From Sphingobacteruim zhuxiongii (lineage in GTDB: Bacteria > Bacteroidota > Bacteroidia > Sphingobacteriales > Sphingobacteriaceae): a stretch of DNA of 64,000 nucleotides. Shown piece by piece: positions 25,468 to 35,320 of this stretch. Numbering within the stretch: position 1 is the stretch's first letter; each line of letters opens with the position of its first letter. The position numbers and the translations under genes are program-made. The notes beneath the pieces are model-generated. The model ran no database searches and had not been told where the DNA came from. It saw only the letters and a list, made by a program, of their open reading frames with translations. The stretch is taken from positions 1,736,001-1,800,000 of the forward strand of contig NZ_CP045652.1 in the NCBI RefSeq assembly GCF_009557615.1, read 5' to 3'.

Positions 25468-28400
25468 TTAGATTCCGACATTAATACCGAAAGAGATGAA
25501 TTTATTCGCTGTTGTATTGTTGTTTGATGCTTGTGCATTTAAGCCTGCATCTGGATCCGCACCGCGTGGAGCATCAGGAAAGAATGTAAACGGATTCTGT
25601 GCTGAGAAATAAATGCGTGCCGATCTAAGTTTAGCTTTCTCCATCAAGGTCGGACTAAAGTTATATCCCACAGTAATGTTTCTTACGCGAACGAAGGTGT
25701 GATCATAAAAGAATCTCGTCGATGAACTATTTCCATAGTTTTGTTGAGTTATCAAAAGTGGAGTATTTCCATCACCTTTATTGCCTTCATCCATCCAGCT
25801 TTTTGCAACATCGACTGAAGCATTGCCTCCTAAACCACGAATACCGTTCATCAAGGATTGATAGTTGCTATCGTAATAGTCGCCACCGATACCGAAGGAA
25901 GCAAGAATCGAGAAATCAATATTCTTATATTTTAACATGGAACTTAAACCACCCGTGAAGTCTTGTAGTCGATTTCCCATGTGATAATAAGTTGCTTCGT
26001 TATAGTTCTTCGTAGAAACTTTATTGCCATTCGCGTCATCTTTATACCACATTGCTGCACCATCTGCAGGGTCAACTCCAATAAAATCTCTGATATAATA
26101 GTTATACCAGCTATTTCCAACAACTTGCTGAGTGCCTGGTGCGGCTTCAGTAATTGTATTATTTAATTTTGTAATGTTAAAAGACGTTGACCAGGTAAAA
26201 TCTGCTCTTTTGATATTCGTTGTGCTAATATCAAATTCAAAACCATGGTTTTTAACTCCACCTACGTTGTCGGCGATTGAACCAACTCCAGAAGATGTAG
26301 GCATAGGACGTTCAAATAATAGATTGTTTGATCGGCGATCAAAGTATGTGAATGAACCTGTAATGCGATCGTTTAAGAATCCATAATCGATACCAACATC
26401 TAATTGACTAGTTTTTTCCCAAGATAACAATGGGTTGGATAGCGTATTGATAATACTACCACTAGCAGGACCGACATTGGCGCCAGCAGAGTAGGTGCCT
26501 AAATATGGGAAACTACCAGGTAATGCTTGATTTCCAGACGTACCATAAGAAATCTTTGGTTTAAGCATAGATAAGTAGGTCACATCTTTTAAGAAGTCTT
26601 CTTGATCAATATTCCAAGATGCTCCCACAGCATAGAACGTTCCCCAACGGTGATCTTTATGAAAGCGTGTTGAACCATCACGACGTAACGATCCTGTAAA
26701 ATGGTACTTCTCGCCGTAGTCATAGCTCATACGCGCAAAGTAACTTTCTAAACGATTCTCATTTGTATTACCGTTAGAAGATTGCGTAGTTCCATAATCC
26801 AGTTCTGTCGGGTTAGAGAAAGTATAGCCTGTGCGCTCGCCAGACAAGAATTGCGCCTTGTATTTGTATGATTCCATACCTCCGACAATGTTCAAATGAT
26901 GAACATCGTTAAAATGATTATCGTAGGTCAGGGTATTCGTGAAGTTTTGCGTCAGTAGATTTGTAATGCCGCGGTAAGAGTAGCCATTAGTTGTTGTTCC
27001 ATCACCATAAAATGGATTCCAAAACTGATCTTGCTGAACGGAATTATAGTTCATGTTATACAAGGTTTTGAAACTTAATGTTCTATGGAATTTGATGTTT
27101 GCATAGGCTAGTCCTGTTGCCGTTGTACGACTATTGCTAATTGGGTTTAAGTCAGCAGTTGCTGCTACGTTTTGGCCCTCGCCAAATGTTCTTCTATAGC
27201 GACTGTCACGTAATTCGCCAAGTACAGCGGTGTTATTTCCGAAATCATAAATCAAATTGCCGTTTGCGTCTTTTATAAACTCGCCAGTTGTAAAGTCAAC
27301 CAAATGCACTGGATAGATTGGCGCTATTCCACGCGCAAAATACATGGCATCGGACGCATAAGCAGTACCTTGAGATGGGTAATTCTGATCAGACTTCGCA
27401 AAAGTAGAATTTGCTCCGACTTCAAACCAATCGGTAATTTTACTACTCAGATTTACACGCCCCGTATAACGAATAAAGTTTGACTTCTTAACGATACCTT
27501 CATCTTTTAGATATCCACCACCAATAAAATAGTTGGTTTTATCCTCCGCATCAGCACCTGAAATGCTTGCATTGATATCTTGACGAATTCCATTATGAAT
27601 CATTTCATCCATCCAGCTTTCGCTCCAACGTAATTTGGCATTCGAAAGAATTTTACCATTGGCGTCAAAAGGTTGTGCGATGTCAAAAGGGTTGTAACGA
27701 AGGTTGTTTAAGGTAAGTTTAGTTGCATAATCTTCAACCGTTGCAACTTGCTGTGTCGCTAATAAACTTGGGTCTACCTTGGCGTCGTTTCGGTAAGCAA
27801 GCCAAGTCAATTCATAGTACTGACGCTCATCTACAGTTTCGTATTCTTTAACTGCACGAGAAGAGACACCAGTGATCATATTAACATCGAAACGTGGTTT
27901 GCCTTTACCTTTTCTTGTGACGATGTTGATAATACCATTTGCTGCGCGAGAACCATAGATTGACGTCGAAGAGGCATCCTTTAAAACGGTCATCGATTCA
28001 ATATCGGAAGGGTTAATACTATTTAAGCTTCCGTTGTAAGGTGCGCCGTCTAATAAGATCAAAGGAGCGCTACTTGCGTTGTAAGAACCAATTCCGCGGA
28101 TACGTATCTGAGCATCTTCACCCGGCTGTCCTGTGGTACCGATTGCTAAAACTCCTGAGGCATTTCCTTGCAATACATCGCTAATGCTGGTGGATTGCAG
28201 ATCTTTCATCTTATCTCGGTCGATAACTGAAGCTGATCCGGTAAATGCTTTTTTGTTCGTATTTCCGTAGCCAGTAACAATCACTTCGTCAATTTGCGCA
28301 TCGTTTTTCTCCAATGCTAGTGAGAGTGTTGATTTACCGTCCCATTTAACAAATTGAAAAGCATAGCCAATAAACGTTGTTTCAATTTGATCCCCATTGT

Positions 28401-28596
28401 TTGCTTTGATGCTGAAATTTCCATTAGCATCTGTTTGTGTGCTTAGATTTTGCGTGGCATTTCGAACCGTTACCCCACTGATAGGGCTATTGTTCTGTTT
28501 GTCGAGAATTCGACCGTTAATGATTTTGCTTTGGCCAAAAGCATAATTGCCAGCAAAAACAGAAAGAACCACACAGGTTAGTAGTCTTTTGTTCAT
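25468..28596 (-). CDS. SusC/RagA-family TonB-dependent outer-membrane transporter
   Basis: An upstream extension is possible, but MNKRLLTCVVLSVFAGNYAFGQS at 28596 is a good signal peptide, giving 1042 residues. A carboxypeptidase-D-like regulatory domain follows (INGRILDKQNNSPISGVTVR), then a TonB box-like region (DEVIVTGYG), the plug with LILLDGAPYNG and SIYGSRAANGIINIVTRKGK, and a large beta-barrel. It ends in FISFGINVGI, a short aromatic/hydrophobic barrel tail. With SusD it takes up large ligands using energy from ExbBD-TonB. The pair is a single transcript; expression control elements such as an ECF sigma/anti-sigma pair are not adjacent. Confidence 0.95.
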   Translation of the reverse strand: MNKRLLTCVVLSVFAGNYAFGQSKIINGRILDKQNNSPISGVTVRNATQNLSTQTDANGNFSIKANNGDQIETTFIGYAFQFVKWDGKSTLSLALEKNDAQIDEVIVTGYGNTNKKAFTGSASVIDRDKMKDLQSTSISDVLQGNASGVLAIGTTGQPGEDAQIRIRGIGSYNASSAPLILLDGAPYNGSLNSINPSDIESMTVLKDASSTSIYGSRAANGIINIVTRKGKGKPRFDVNMITGVSSRAVKEYETVDERQYYELTWLAYRNDAKVDPSLLATQQVATVEDYATKLTLNNLRYNPFDIAQPFDANGKILSNAKLRWSESWMDEMIHNGIRQDINASISGADAEDKTNYFIGGGYLKDEGIVKKSNFIRYTGRVNLSSKITDWFEVGANSTFAKSDQNYPSQGTAYASDAMYFARGIAPIYPVHLVDFTTGEFIKDANGNLIYDFGNNTAVLGELRDSRYRRTFGEGQNVAATADLNPISNSRTTATGLAYANIKFHRTLSFKTLYNMNYNSVQQDQFWNPFYGDGTTTNGYSYRGITNLLTQNFTNTLTYDNHFNDVHHLNIVGGMESYKYKAQFLSGERTGYTFSNPTELDYGTTQSSNGNTNENRLESYFARMSYDYGEKYHFTGSLRRDGSTRFHKDHRWGTFYAVGASWNIDQEDFLKDVTYLSMLKPKISYGTSGNQALPGSFPYLGTYSAGANVGPASGSIINTLSNPLLSWEKTSQLDVGIDYGFLNDRITGSFTYFDRRSNNLLFERPMPTSSGVGSIADNVGGVKNHGFEFDISTTNIKRADFTWSTSFNITKLNNTITEAAPGTQQVVGNSWYNYYIRDFIGVDPADGAAMWYKDDANGNKVSTKNYNEATYYHMGNRLQDFTGGLSSMLKYKNIDFSILASFGIGGDYYDSNYQSLMNGIRGLGGNASVDVAKSWMDEGNKGDGNTPLLITQQNYGNSSSTRFFYDHTFVRVRNITVGYNFSPTLMEKAKLRSARIYFSAQNPFTFFPDAPRGADPDAGLNAQASNNNTTANKFISFGINVGI

Positions 28597-29163
28597 TTTG
28601 TTTGTTTTTAGGTGAACTTGAATTAGTGGTGTTTCATTGTCAGCCGATTTCAAATGGGAAACGAGGACAATGCTGCTAATCAAATAGCGTGTTAATAACT
28701 GTTGTTGTACTTGTTGTTTTCTTGGAATTTGGTATTTTGATGGTAATAATTACTGTAGTTTAATATTCATATCATAATCTAGTGGATATCTTTTTTAAAT
28801 ATCCTGTAGCTGCTGAAAATGGGCAGTTTCTCAGACAACCCTTTTAAAATTATTGTTTAAATCGATAGACTGATGAGCTTGAGCATAAAATGTAAACAAC
28901 TGGACAAAATAGGTTTAGTGCTGCGGTGTGATTTAGGGAAATTTCAATAGAATGATTGTTTTATTGAAATATATTTAATGAATTAACACTAGTTGTTGGG
29001 GGGTGTTTTATGCTTTTTACGGATGTTGTTCGAGTCGAATAACAAGATATGTTTAATTTGGAGCATTATAAGTTTACATTTTTGTTGCAGTCGCGATTAT
29101 CTTTGAGAATTGCTAGTCGACGATTATCCCAAATCTGTTTCCTAGTGTTAAAATATCTAAATT
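28597..29163. other. Intergenic region between divergent susC and the M64 peptidase gene
   Basis: This 567-bp, AT-rich stretch contains no gene. It must hold the susC promoter on the minus strand and the promoter of the peptidase gene on the plus strand. An imperfect inverted repeat TTGTTCG/CGAATAACAA is centred near 29036. I see no clear TAnnTTTG box at the expected spacing. Confidence 0.4.
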
Positions 29164-30882
29164 ATGAAAATAATATATAGCCTATTAGGTTTTCTAGTGT
29201 TTTTCCTGATACAGACTAATGAACTGCATGCGCAGCAATTTAAAATTGACACCATTCAGTATCAAGGTGCAGATCATAACACTGTTAACTTGGTGATATT
29301 AGGAGACGGATATACGAAGGATGAATTGACTCACTTCTTAGAGGATGCACAACGTTTTTCGGACTTTTTCTTTAAAACAGAACCCTTCGCGCAATATAAA
29401 AATCTCTTCAACGTATTTGCCATAGAAACAATCTCTGCAGAGTCTGGAGCTGTGCATGAATGTACAGCGAAAGATTGTCCGCATGTTGAACATGGACGAA
29501 CTGACTTACCTCCGCGATTTAATGAATTCCCACGCCGTATTGCTGTACCTGAGTCACATCCGAAGACTATATTTGGATCAAGTTTTGACAACTTTGGTAT
29601 TCATCGATTGGTCATTCCACAGAATCAAAACAAGGTTCGTGAGGTATTGAACACACATGTACCCAATTATTCACAGGTCGTTATTCTGGTTAATTCACCA
29701 TATTATGGAGGTTCGGGCGGGGAATTTGCAACAGCCACAGTAAACTTCGATAGCAATGATATCGCGGTTCATGAAATTGGACATTCCTTTACGAATTTAG
29801 CCGATGAGTATTGGGCGGGAAATATGTATGCTGTTGAGGGACCTAATCGTACACAAGTTGCTGATCCGGAAAAAGTTGCATGGAAGCATTGGATTGGGAC
29901 GAATGGGGTTGGGGTTTACAGTTATGGGGGCAAAGGTTCTCGCGCTAACTGGTTTCGCCCGCACGAGTTCTGTAAGATGCAATACCTCGTGGCGCCGTTT
30001 TGTAATGTCTGTCAAGAAGCCATTGTGCATCGCGTGCATGAAATTGCAAATCCGATCGCTGGTACCAGACCAGATAGTGTGGTCGACGCAGAAAATAAAG
30101 AGAGTTATAAATTTGCCTTGAAACTCCTCAAACCTATACCGAATACGCTCAAGACAACCTGGTATTTAAATGAGGAAACCATTGCGCACAACTTAGATTC
30201 TATTAATATTAACTCCGGACGCTTTGCTAAAGGGCTGAATAAACTGCGTGTTGAAGTGCAGGATACGACGACCTTAGTGCGTCATCCGGAATATTTACAA
30301 AAGAAATACGAACATCATTGGTCTATTAATATTGCGGCGGACAGCCTACTAAAAGCGCCAATATCGACTTGGGGCGATACTTTAGAAACCTGTTACAACG
30401 GCTTTCAAGCACTCTCTGTTAAAAATCCAGAGGTGGGAGTGAGTTACCGTTGGTATGCAAAGCCCGATGGTAACTCAATTATAGGCGAAACGCATAATTA
30501 CGTAACTCCAAGATTGAAGAAAGATCAGACTTATTATGTTTCCGCTATATATCAAGGGCAAGAATCAGCGCGTACTGCCATTCATGTCACGGTATTAAAG
30601 CCGATTATTATCAAGGAAAAAGTAAAGTTGAATGATAAAGATGGCGACTTAGTACTTACGATTGAGGGAAAATTGGATAAGCGATACAATTACCTATGGT
30701 TTGATGAAGCCGGGAAACGCTTATTGAACAAAGGCGGTCGAATTTCTAGTTCTATGCGGACAGACGATAATAAAGGAGAGTTACGCTTAGATGCTAATTT
30801 TGCAGGTACTAAGGTGTTTCTACAAAAAGTAGACGTAGAAACCACTTGTGTTAGTGAGCTTAAGGAAATCAAGATTAAATAA
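29164..30882 (+). CDS. Secreted M64-family metallopeptidase
   Basis: This 572-residue protein has a signal peptide (MKIIYSLLGFLVFFLIQTNELHAQQ). The catalytic site HEIGHSFTNLADEY (H203, E204, H207 and a downstream D) is the M64 HExxH(x6)DE signature. The N-terminal VNLVILGDGYTKDEL segment is conserved in the family. The rest of the chain, after about residue 280, probably forms beta-sandwich domains, with GVSYRWYAKPDG and YNYLWFDEAGKRL repeats similar to Ig-like modules. M64 peptidases of gut bacteria cleave IgA, but homologues are widespread in non-host bacteria, so a general extracellular protease is likelier here. Divergent from susC. Confidence 0.9.
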   Translation: MKIIYSLLGFLVFFLIQTNELHAQQFKIDTIQYQGADHNTVNLVILGDGYTKDELTHFLEDAQRFSDFFFKTEPFAQYKNLFNVFAIETISAESGAVHECTAKDCPHVEHGRTDLPPRFNEFPRRIAVPESHPKTIFGSSFDNFGIHRLVIPQNQNKVREVLNTHVPNYSQVVILVNSPYYGGSGGEFATATVNFDSNDIAVHEIGHSFTNLADEYWAGNMYAVEGPNRTQVADPEKVAWKHWIGTNGVGVYSYGGKGSRANWFRPHEFCKMQYLVAPFCNVCQEAIVHRVHEIANPIAGTRPDSVVDAENKESYKFALKLLKPIPNTLKTTWYLNEETIAHNLDSININSGRFAKGLNKLRVEVQDTTTLVRHPEYLQKKYEHHWSINIAADSLLKAPISTWGDTLETCYNGFQALSVKNPEVGVSYRWYAKPDGNSIIGETHNYVTPRLKKDQTYYVSAIYQGQESARTAIHVTVLKPIIIKEKVKLNDKDGDLVLTIEGKLDKRYNYLWFDEAGKRLLNKGGRISSSMRTDDNKGELRLDANFAGTKVFLQKVDVETTCVSELKEIKIK

Positions 30883-31252
30883 TCCTCGAAAGGGCTCAAT
30901 ATCCTTGTCTTGAGGAATATAACCGTTCGAGAACTAGCAACTTTGATCAATGATTTTAGCTGTGTGAACTAGCGACTTGCATAGCATTACTCATTGATTT
31001 GAGAAAATCACCTGATTTACGGAAAGCCGTATTTCTTTGTGATGCTAATTGAATAAGTTTGATCCGAATCTTAAATAGGAATAGTAACGAACGGCTTTTG
31101 AGATAAAATAATTTTTCTTTCTAATGGGGTAAGTAGGTAAGGAGAGTCGCGACTCGAACTTATCTACTTTTATTATTTAAAGCGAGTATAAAAATGGGGA
31201 TGTCTACTCTGTCTAATCTATTTTAAAAATAGAAATGGATCATACCGAAAGT
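30883..31252. other. Non-coding stretch between the M64 gene and the ISAon1-like IS
   Basis: No gene is seen. The main feature is a long hairpin at 31131-31169 (described separately). Confidence 0.5.
31131..31169. repeat. Long hairpin with a perfect GAGTCGCGACTC palindrome
   Basis: AAGTAGGTAAG (31131-31141) pairs with CTTATCTACTT (31159-31169) with one wobble, and between them is GAGTCGCGACTC (31144-31155), a perfect 12-bp palindrome. The plus strand continues with TTATTATTT, so it could terminate transcription from the peptidase gene, but it is 250 bp downstream of its stop. Confidence 0.6.
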
Positions 31253-31269
31253 TTGGGGGGTAAAGATTT

Positions 31270-32253
31270 TTAAGCATACAATTTCATCACTCTGTACAGG
31301 AAGAATGTTGTGTCCCTTACGCCACGGAAGACGCTTCTGAAAGCTTTGAGTTTTGCATTGAAGGATTCTGCGGAAGCATTGGTACTTCTATTGTCGAAGT
31401 AGTGTAGGATGTATTGATGATGCGCTGCAATGGATTTTGCCACGCTCTCAAAGGAAGCAATACCCGCATTCTCAACCTGATTGTTCCATAGGCCTAGCTT
31501 GGTAAATGCTACCTTTTTGTCCTTGCATTTGTTGAAGATGTCCCCTAAGGCAATTCCAAGATCATAAGCCTGTTTTAGCTTGGGGAACCGCAGGAATAAT
31601 AATTCAGCACGATGTTTCTGGCTTTCCGACCATCGGCTTGGATGCTTGAACAATAGGTGTCTGGATCTAGCCAACAGCTGTTTGAGCGTATCACCATTTG
31701 GCAACAATTCCGGTTCATACGGGATCCCTCGCTTTCGTGATTCCATTATTTTCTTGCTTTCTGCATCCAAGACTTCCCAACGATACTTGATACGGAGTTC
31801 CTGCACGGCATCGAAAGCTAACTTTTGGACATGGAACCGATCGACCACACGTCTGGCATTTCTGAAACATCTACGGATTGCCTTGGCCATGTTGGGAGCC
31901 ATATCCATGGTCACCTCCTTTACCTTATTCCTCGAGCGCAAGGGTATTCGCTCGAGAACAGCCATGATATCCTCAGCCTTGGTACCCTTTATAGTTGCTA
32001 AAATCGTTCCTTTACGCCCTTTTGCCGATTTACTGCTAACAATGGTATATAATTCACCGTTGCTGAAGCTGGTCTCATCAATGCTCAGGTGTTCCGATAT
32101 GTTTTCAGGGAACAATGTCCAGCTCTCGGCATGAGGCTTTTGGTCCCAATCATGGAAATCACTGAGGTGGTTCTTGTATTGATCCTGTAGTTGTTTGCCG
32201 TCCATCTGGAAGAACAGACCTACCAATTGGGCGCTTACAGGGTAGCTATCCAA
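31270..32253 (-). CDS. ISAon1-type transposase (ISL3 DDE catalytic part)
   Basis: The product has 327 residues. Catalytic acids appear in order: Asp in HLSIDETSFSNGELYTIV, Asp in VTMDMAPNMAKAIRRCF, and Glu in STNASAESFNAKLKAF; VVDRFHVQKLA is the conserved ISL3 linker. The long helical insertion between the second Asp and the Glu is usual for ISL3. All three acids are present, so the enzyme looks functional if the N-terminal protein is also made. Confidence 0.9.
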   Translation of the reverse strand: MDSYPVSAQLVGLFFQMDGKQLQDQYKNHLSDFHDWDQKPHAESWTLFPENISEHLSIDETSFSNGELYTIVSSKSAKGRKGTILATIKGTKAEDIMAVLERIPLRSRNKVKEVTMDMAPNMAKAIRRCFRNARRVVDRFHVQKLAFDAVQELRIKYRWEVLDAESKKIMESRKRGIPYEPELLPNGDTLKQLLARSRHLLFKHPSRWSESQKHRAELLFLRFPKLKQAYDLGIALGDIFNKCKDKKVAFTKLGLWNNQVENAGIASFESVAKSIAAHHQYILHYFDNRSTNASAESFNAKLKAFRSVFRGVRDTTFFLYRVMKLYA

Positions 32254-32599
32254 ATATCTTCTTTAAAAAAAGCCCGAATTCCGTAGTCATTCGAGCGCCC
32301 TCACGCACTAGGTTCCAATCTCTTGTGATGATATCTCCGGTATCCAGTACCGTCCATCGACGACGGCGGATATGTAGCGTAACTTTCTGGCCTCGAATGG
32401 GAAAGTCTGAAATTTCAGTAGAAGGCATAAAACCCTTTGACTCCAACTTGCTGTGCTCATAGCCTGTCGGAGCAATATTAAGTTCATCTAAGTAAATATG
32501 GAGTTGATTGTCGACCTGATCGACTTCTAAAATCTGGAAGTATTCCAAAAGCCCTTCGGGCATCAATAAGGATAGTAATTTACGTTCGGCTTCTTGCAA
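32246..32599 (-). CDS. ISAon1-type transposase N-terminal region protein
   Basis: This 117-residue protein overlaps the transposase start by 8 bp. It has a basic IRRRRW segment near the C-terminus and ends with FLKKIFG. It corresponds to the DNA-binding N-terminal part of an ISL3 transposase encoded separately. It lacks the cysteine-rich zinc-finger often found at the N-terminus of ISL3 enzymes. Confidence 0.8.
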   Translation of the reverse strand: MQEAERKLLSLLMPEGLLEYFQILEVDQVDNQLHIYLDELNIAPTGYEHSKLESKGFMPSTEISDFPIRGQKVTLHIRRRRWTVLDTGDIITRDWNLVREGARMTTEFGLFLKKIFG

Positions 32600-32725
32600 G
32601 GGATATTTGTATTAAAGACGCTAAACTAAGAAATTTTTAACACTCCCCCCAAGAATTCAGCTTGATCCATAGAAATCACTAAGTCCAGCATAGGTCTTCA
32701 TACTCACTACTAAATACTATATACT

Positions 32726-32754
32726 AAAAAAGCTCATCGAAAGATGAGCTTTTT
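32726..32754 (-). terminator. Terminator after the tRNA-Gly/tRNA-Leu transcript
   Basis: A perfect 12-bp stem AAAAAGCTCATC with GATGAGCTTTTT closed by a GAAA tetraloop (TTTC on the minus strand). It lies 8 bp past the tRNA-Leu 3' end. Confidence 0.9.
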
Positions 32755-32761
32755 ATCCAAG

Positions 32762-32846
32762 TACCTAGGGCGGGAATCGAACCCGCACTCCCTTAACGGG
32801 AACAGGATTTTAAGTCCTGCGTGTCTACCAGTTCCACCACCTAGGC
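32762..32846 (-). tRNA. tRNA-Leu (anticodon TAA)
   Basis: The minus strand folds as an 85-nt class II tRNA: acceptor GCCTAGG with CCTAGGT, anticodon loop CTTAAAA, a long variable arm (TTCCCGTTAAGGGA) and T-arm GCGGGTTCGATTCCCGC. CCA is not encoded. It is transcribed after tRNA-Gly, 5 bp apart. Confidence 0.95.
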
Positions 32847-32851
32847 AACTG

Positions 32852-32924
32852 AGCGAAAGACGAGATTCGAACTCGCGACCCCAACCTTGGCAAGGTTGTG
32901 CTCTACCAACTGAGCTACTTTCGC
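32852..32924 (-). tRNA. tRNA-Gly (anticodon GCC)
   Basis: The minus strand folds as a 73-nt tRNA: acceptor GCGAAAG with CTTTCGC and discriminator T, D-arm TAGCTCAGTTGGTAGAG, anticodon loop TTGCCAA, and T-arm CGAGTTCGAATCTCG. It is the first of a two-tRNA transcript. Confidence 0.95.
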
Positions 32925-33094
32925 TTGACGTGCTGCAAATATAGAGAGAAATGCGAAACTGCAAAAATAAATCTTAGTCTTTTCTTGCAACAGGCTTAAA
33001 ATGTGCGTAATAATTTTATCACGAAAGGCATTTTCCTCGTTAAAAGTAGTTTCTAGAAGGAAAATTCCCTATTTTTGTCCATTATTATTAGCTT

Positions 33095-35269
33095 ATGCGA
33101 CTTAAACTTATTCCGATTCTTCTGTTATGTTTGTTTAGTTTGAAGACAAATGCGGAAACCTATCCAGAGGTAGTCTTTGATAACAGCCTTGTTAATGGAA
33201 CTTATGCTCGAAGTTTGGTAGAGTATAACGGAAAGAGCTGGGTTGAAAATGTCAATAAACATTTGCTGGTGTCGGACACGCTATTCTTTACGCCTGGCAA
33301 TGCTTTGTCATTACGTTATCTATCGCACCCAGAAGGGGATTGGAATGTAACGATTCGTTATAGCCGGCAGAAGTTTCATTACCGTTTAGCGAGTGATGAT
33401 GTCTTGAATTTCAAGTTGTATGTAGGCTCTGGGCATACTAAGGCTGAACATCTGCCATCAATCTCTATAAAGCAAAGAGATAATCAATCGGTGAGTTTGG
33501 CGGTCCGCAACTATGTCGAGGGCTTTAAGAACGGAGCGTGGTTAAACGTTCGAATTCCGGTAAAAGATTTTGCTGGATTAAACTTGGAGGATCCAATCTC
33601 TGGAATAATCTTTCGCCAACTCAATGAGGCGAAGACCATGAATCAGCTGTTTTTAGATCAAATTGAATTCTTGCCAGCAAAGTATCCGACCGTGCCCCTA
33701 ACTTCGGCGGCTGTGCTTGCAAAGGCAAATGCCCATGCGAATCATGTCGACTTACAATGGCAGGTGCCTTTGACACCGAGTATCCGCTATGTAAAGATTT
33801 ATCGTTCGGAAAACAATAAGGACTTTGAGCCCATTGCAATTCGCCCAACCTATATGCAGCGATGTTTGGACTATGTGCCAGTACTTGATAAAAAGTATTA
33901 TTATAAAATCGCTTGGTTAGATTTCAATTATAAAGAATCGCCATTATCGGCGGTTCAGGAAGTAGAACCCAAGCAGGTTAGCGATGAAGAGTTGTTCAAT
34001 ATCATCCAAATCGCACATATCAACTACTTTGTCGAGAATTACGATATCAATACAGGGATGCATATGCCGTTCCGAATGAAAGAAAAAGCTATCGTGTCAG
34101 TCAAAGAAACTGGGGGAGCAATCCTCAGCCTGATGGTTGGTGTTGAAAAAGGCTTTATTAGTCGTCCTTTATTTATCAGTCGTGTAAAGCGTATCGTTAA
34201 TTTCCTTGCCAAAGCGCAGAATAAACACGGATTCTTCCCATCTTACTATGATGGTAGAAAGGGCATACCAGAGCACTTCGACCGTAGACCGCAATATGAT
34301 ATCGAGTCTTCTGCCGCTATTATGGAAGCTTTGCTTGTCGTTCGGCAGTATCTAAAAGGAGACGAGGAAACCGAAACAGAAATTAGAAGAGGCATTACCG
34401 ATATATGGGAACGGATGGACTGGAAGGCAGTAACGCTTCCGAATGCCCCTCATATTCTACGCTCGAATCTTGATATGCTCGATGATTACTTTATCGCAGA
34501 GCCAATCGTTGGTGTCAATCAAGGATTAAATGCTTATATGCTTGCTATGGCATCAACCAGGTCGAATATTCCCATTTCTTCATTCGTAGACGCTATTGAA
34601 CATAAATATGTTCCGATTCCTGAAGCGCCTGCCTTATTGGCGGTGGATTCAGCGACAGTCGATACCTTAAAGCAAAATTCTATGTTTCCCGATGGTAGTG
34701 ATATCGTAACGCAAGACTCACTACAACGCGTATCAAATTTGCAAGATACCATGATGTATGGTGTGAGCTTGCCTTTTGGTGCACCAGAGGGTAATCTATT
34801 GGAGATGTATAGACCCTTTGTAACGATTAATCCGAAGTTAGCGAAGTTGAAAGATTACAACTTGGCAGAAGTAGTAGGCAAATATGCGAGTGTTGTTAAG
34901 CGTCGCGATAATGAGATTGGGGTAGGAACAAGCAATTCCGACATTTGGGGATTCCAGGAGCGCAGAGATAGCATTGGCACATTCCGAATTAATCCGGCAA
35001 TCTCAGTTGCGAGTATATTCGTTGACAGTCAGGGCGCTAAGAAATCGCTACATGCACTATATCACGAATTTGGAGCTTTCTTATTTACAGAATATGGCTT
35101 CCGTTCGTGGGTTGATTTACGTAGTAATGATGTTTCCGACGAATATGTCGCGAGTAATCAAGCCAATGTCGCATTGCTGTTAGAAAATGCAAAGACTGGA
35201 TTTATATGGAAACTATATCAACAGATTCCTGAAATTCAGGCCGTTGAACAAAGGCTATTTAAGAAGTAA
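33095..35269 (+). CDS. Secreted glucoamylase-family (PF10091-type) protein, beta-glucanase-like
   Basis: This 724-residue protein has a signal peptide (MRLKLIPILLLCLFSLKTNA). Residues 20-205 form a beta-sandwich-like N-terminal part, residues 210-290 an FN3-like module (VDLQWQVPLTPSIRYVKIYR), and the C-terminal 430 residues an alpha/alpha barrel with KETGGAILSLMVGVEKGFIS, DIESSAAIMEALLVVRQYL, FIAEPIVGVNQGLNAYMLA and ASIFVDSQGAKKSLHALY. Members of this family (such as GH144) act on beta-1,2-glucans, but no catalytic residue is established in my reading, so the substrate is inference. Its own promoter region follows the divergent tRNA pair. Confidence 0.8.
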   Translation: MRLKLIPILLLCLFSLKTNAETYPEVVFDNSLVNGTYARSLVEYNGKSWVENVNKHLLVSDTLFFTPGNALSLRYLSHPEGDWNVTIRYSRQKFHYRLASDDVLNFKLYVGSGHTKAEHLPSISIKQRDNQSVSLAVRNYVEGFKNGAWLNVRIPVKDFAGLNLEDPISGIIFRQLNEAKTMNQLFLDQIEFLPAKYPTVPLTSAAVLAKANAHANHVDLQWQVPLTPSIRYVKIYRSENNKDFEPIAIRPTYMQRCLDYVPVLDKKYYYKIAWLDFNYKESPLSAVQEVEPKQVSDEELFNIIQIAHINYFVENYDINTGMHMPFRMKEKAIVSVKETGGAILSLMVGVEKGFISRPLFISRVKRIVNFLAKAQNKHGFFPSYYDGRKGIPEHFDRRPQYDIESSAAIMEALLVVRQYLKGDEETETEIRRGITDIWERMDWKAVTLPNAPHILRSNLDMLDDYFIAEPIVGVNQGLNAYMLAMASTRSNIPISSFVDAIEHKYVPIPEAPALLAVDSATVDTLKQNSMFPDGSDIVTQDSLQRVSNLQDTMMYGVSLPFGAPEGNLLEMYRPFVTINPKLAKLKDYNLAEVVGKYASVVKRRDNEIGVGTSNSDIWGFQERRDSIGTFRINPAISVASIFVDSQGAKKSLHALYHEFGAFLFTEYGFRSWVDLRSNDVSDEYVASNQANVALLLENAKTGFIWKLYQQIPEIQAVEQRLFKK

Positions 35270-35320
35270 AAAATTAGGGATAAAGTATTATATTTACGCA
35301 AACAACAAAGAAACCATAAC

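Larger units (their letters stand above)
31253..32650 (-). mobile_element. ISAon1-like (ISL3-type) insertion sequence with two genes
   Basis: The two minus-strand genes overlap by 8 bp and encode the N-terminal and main parts of an ISL3-type DDE transposase, the arrangement seen in ISAon1. The likely ends contain TTGGGGGG: 31253-31260 on the left and, reversed, CCCCCCAA at 32645-32652 on the right. Beyond this core the ends share little, and I find no matching 8-bp target duplication, so the boundaries are approximate. Confidence 0.75.

Noticed and set aside
29456..30121. Small open frames inside the M64 peptidase gene
   Set aside because: Shadows of the peptidase in other frames, with no independent support.
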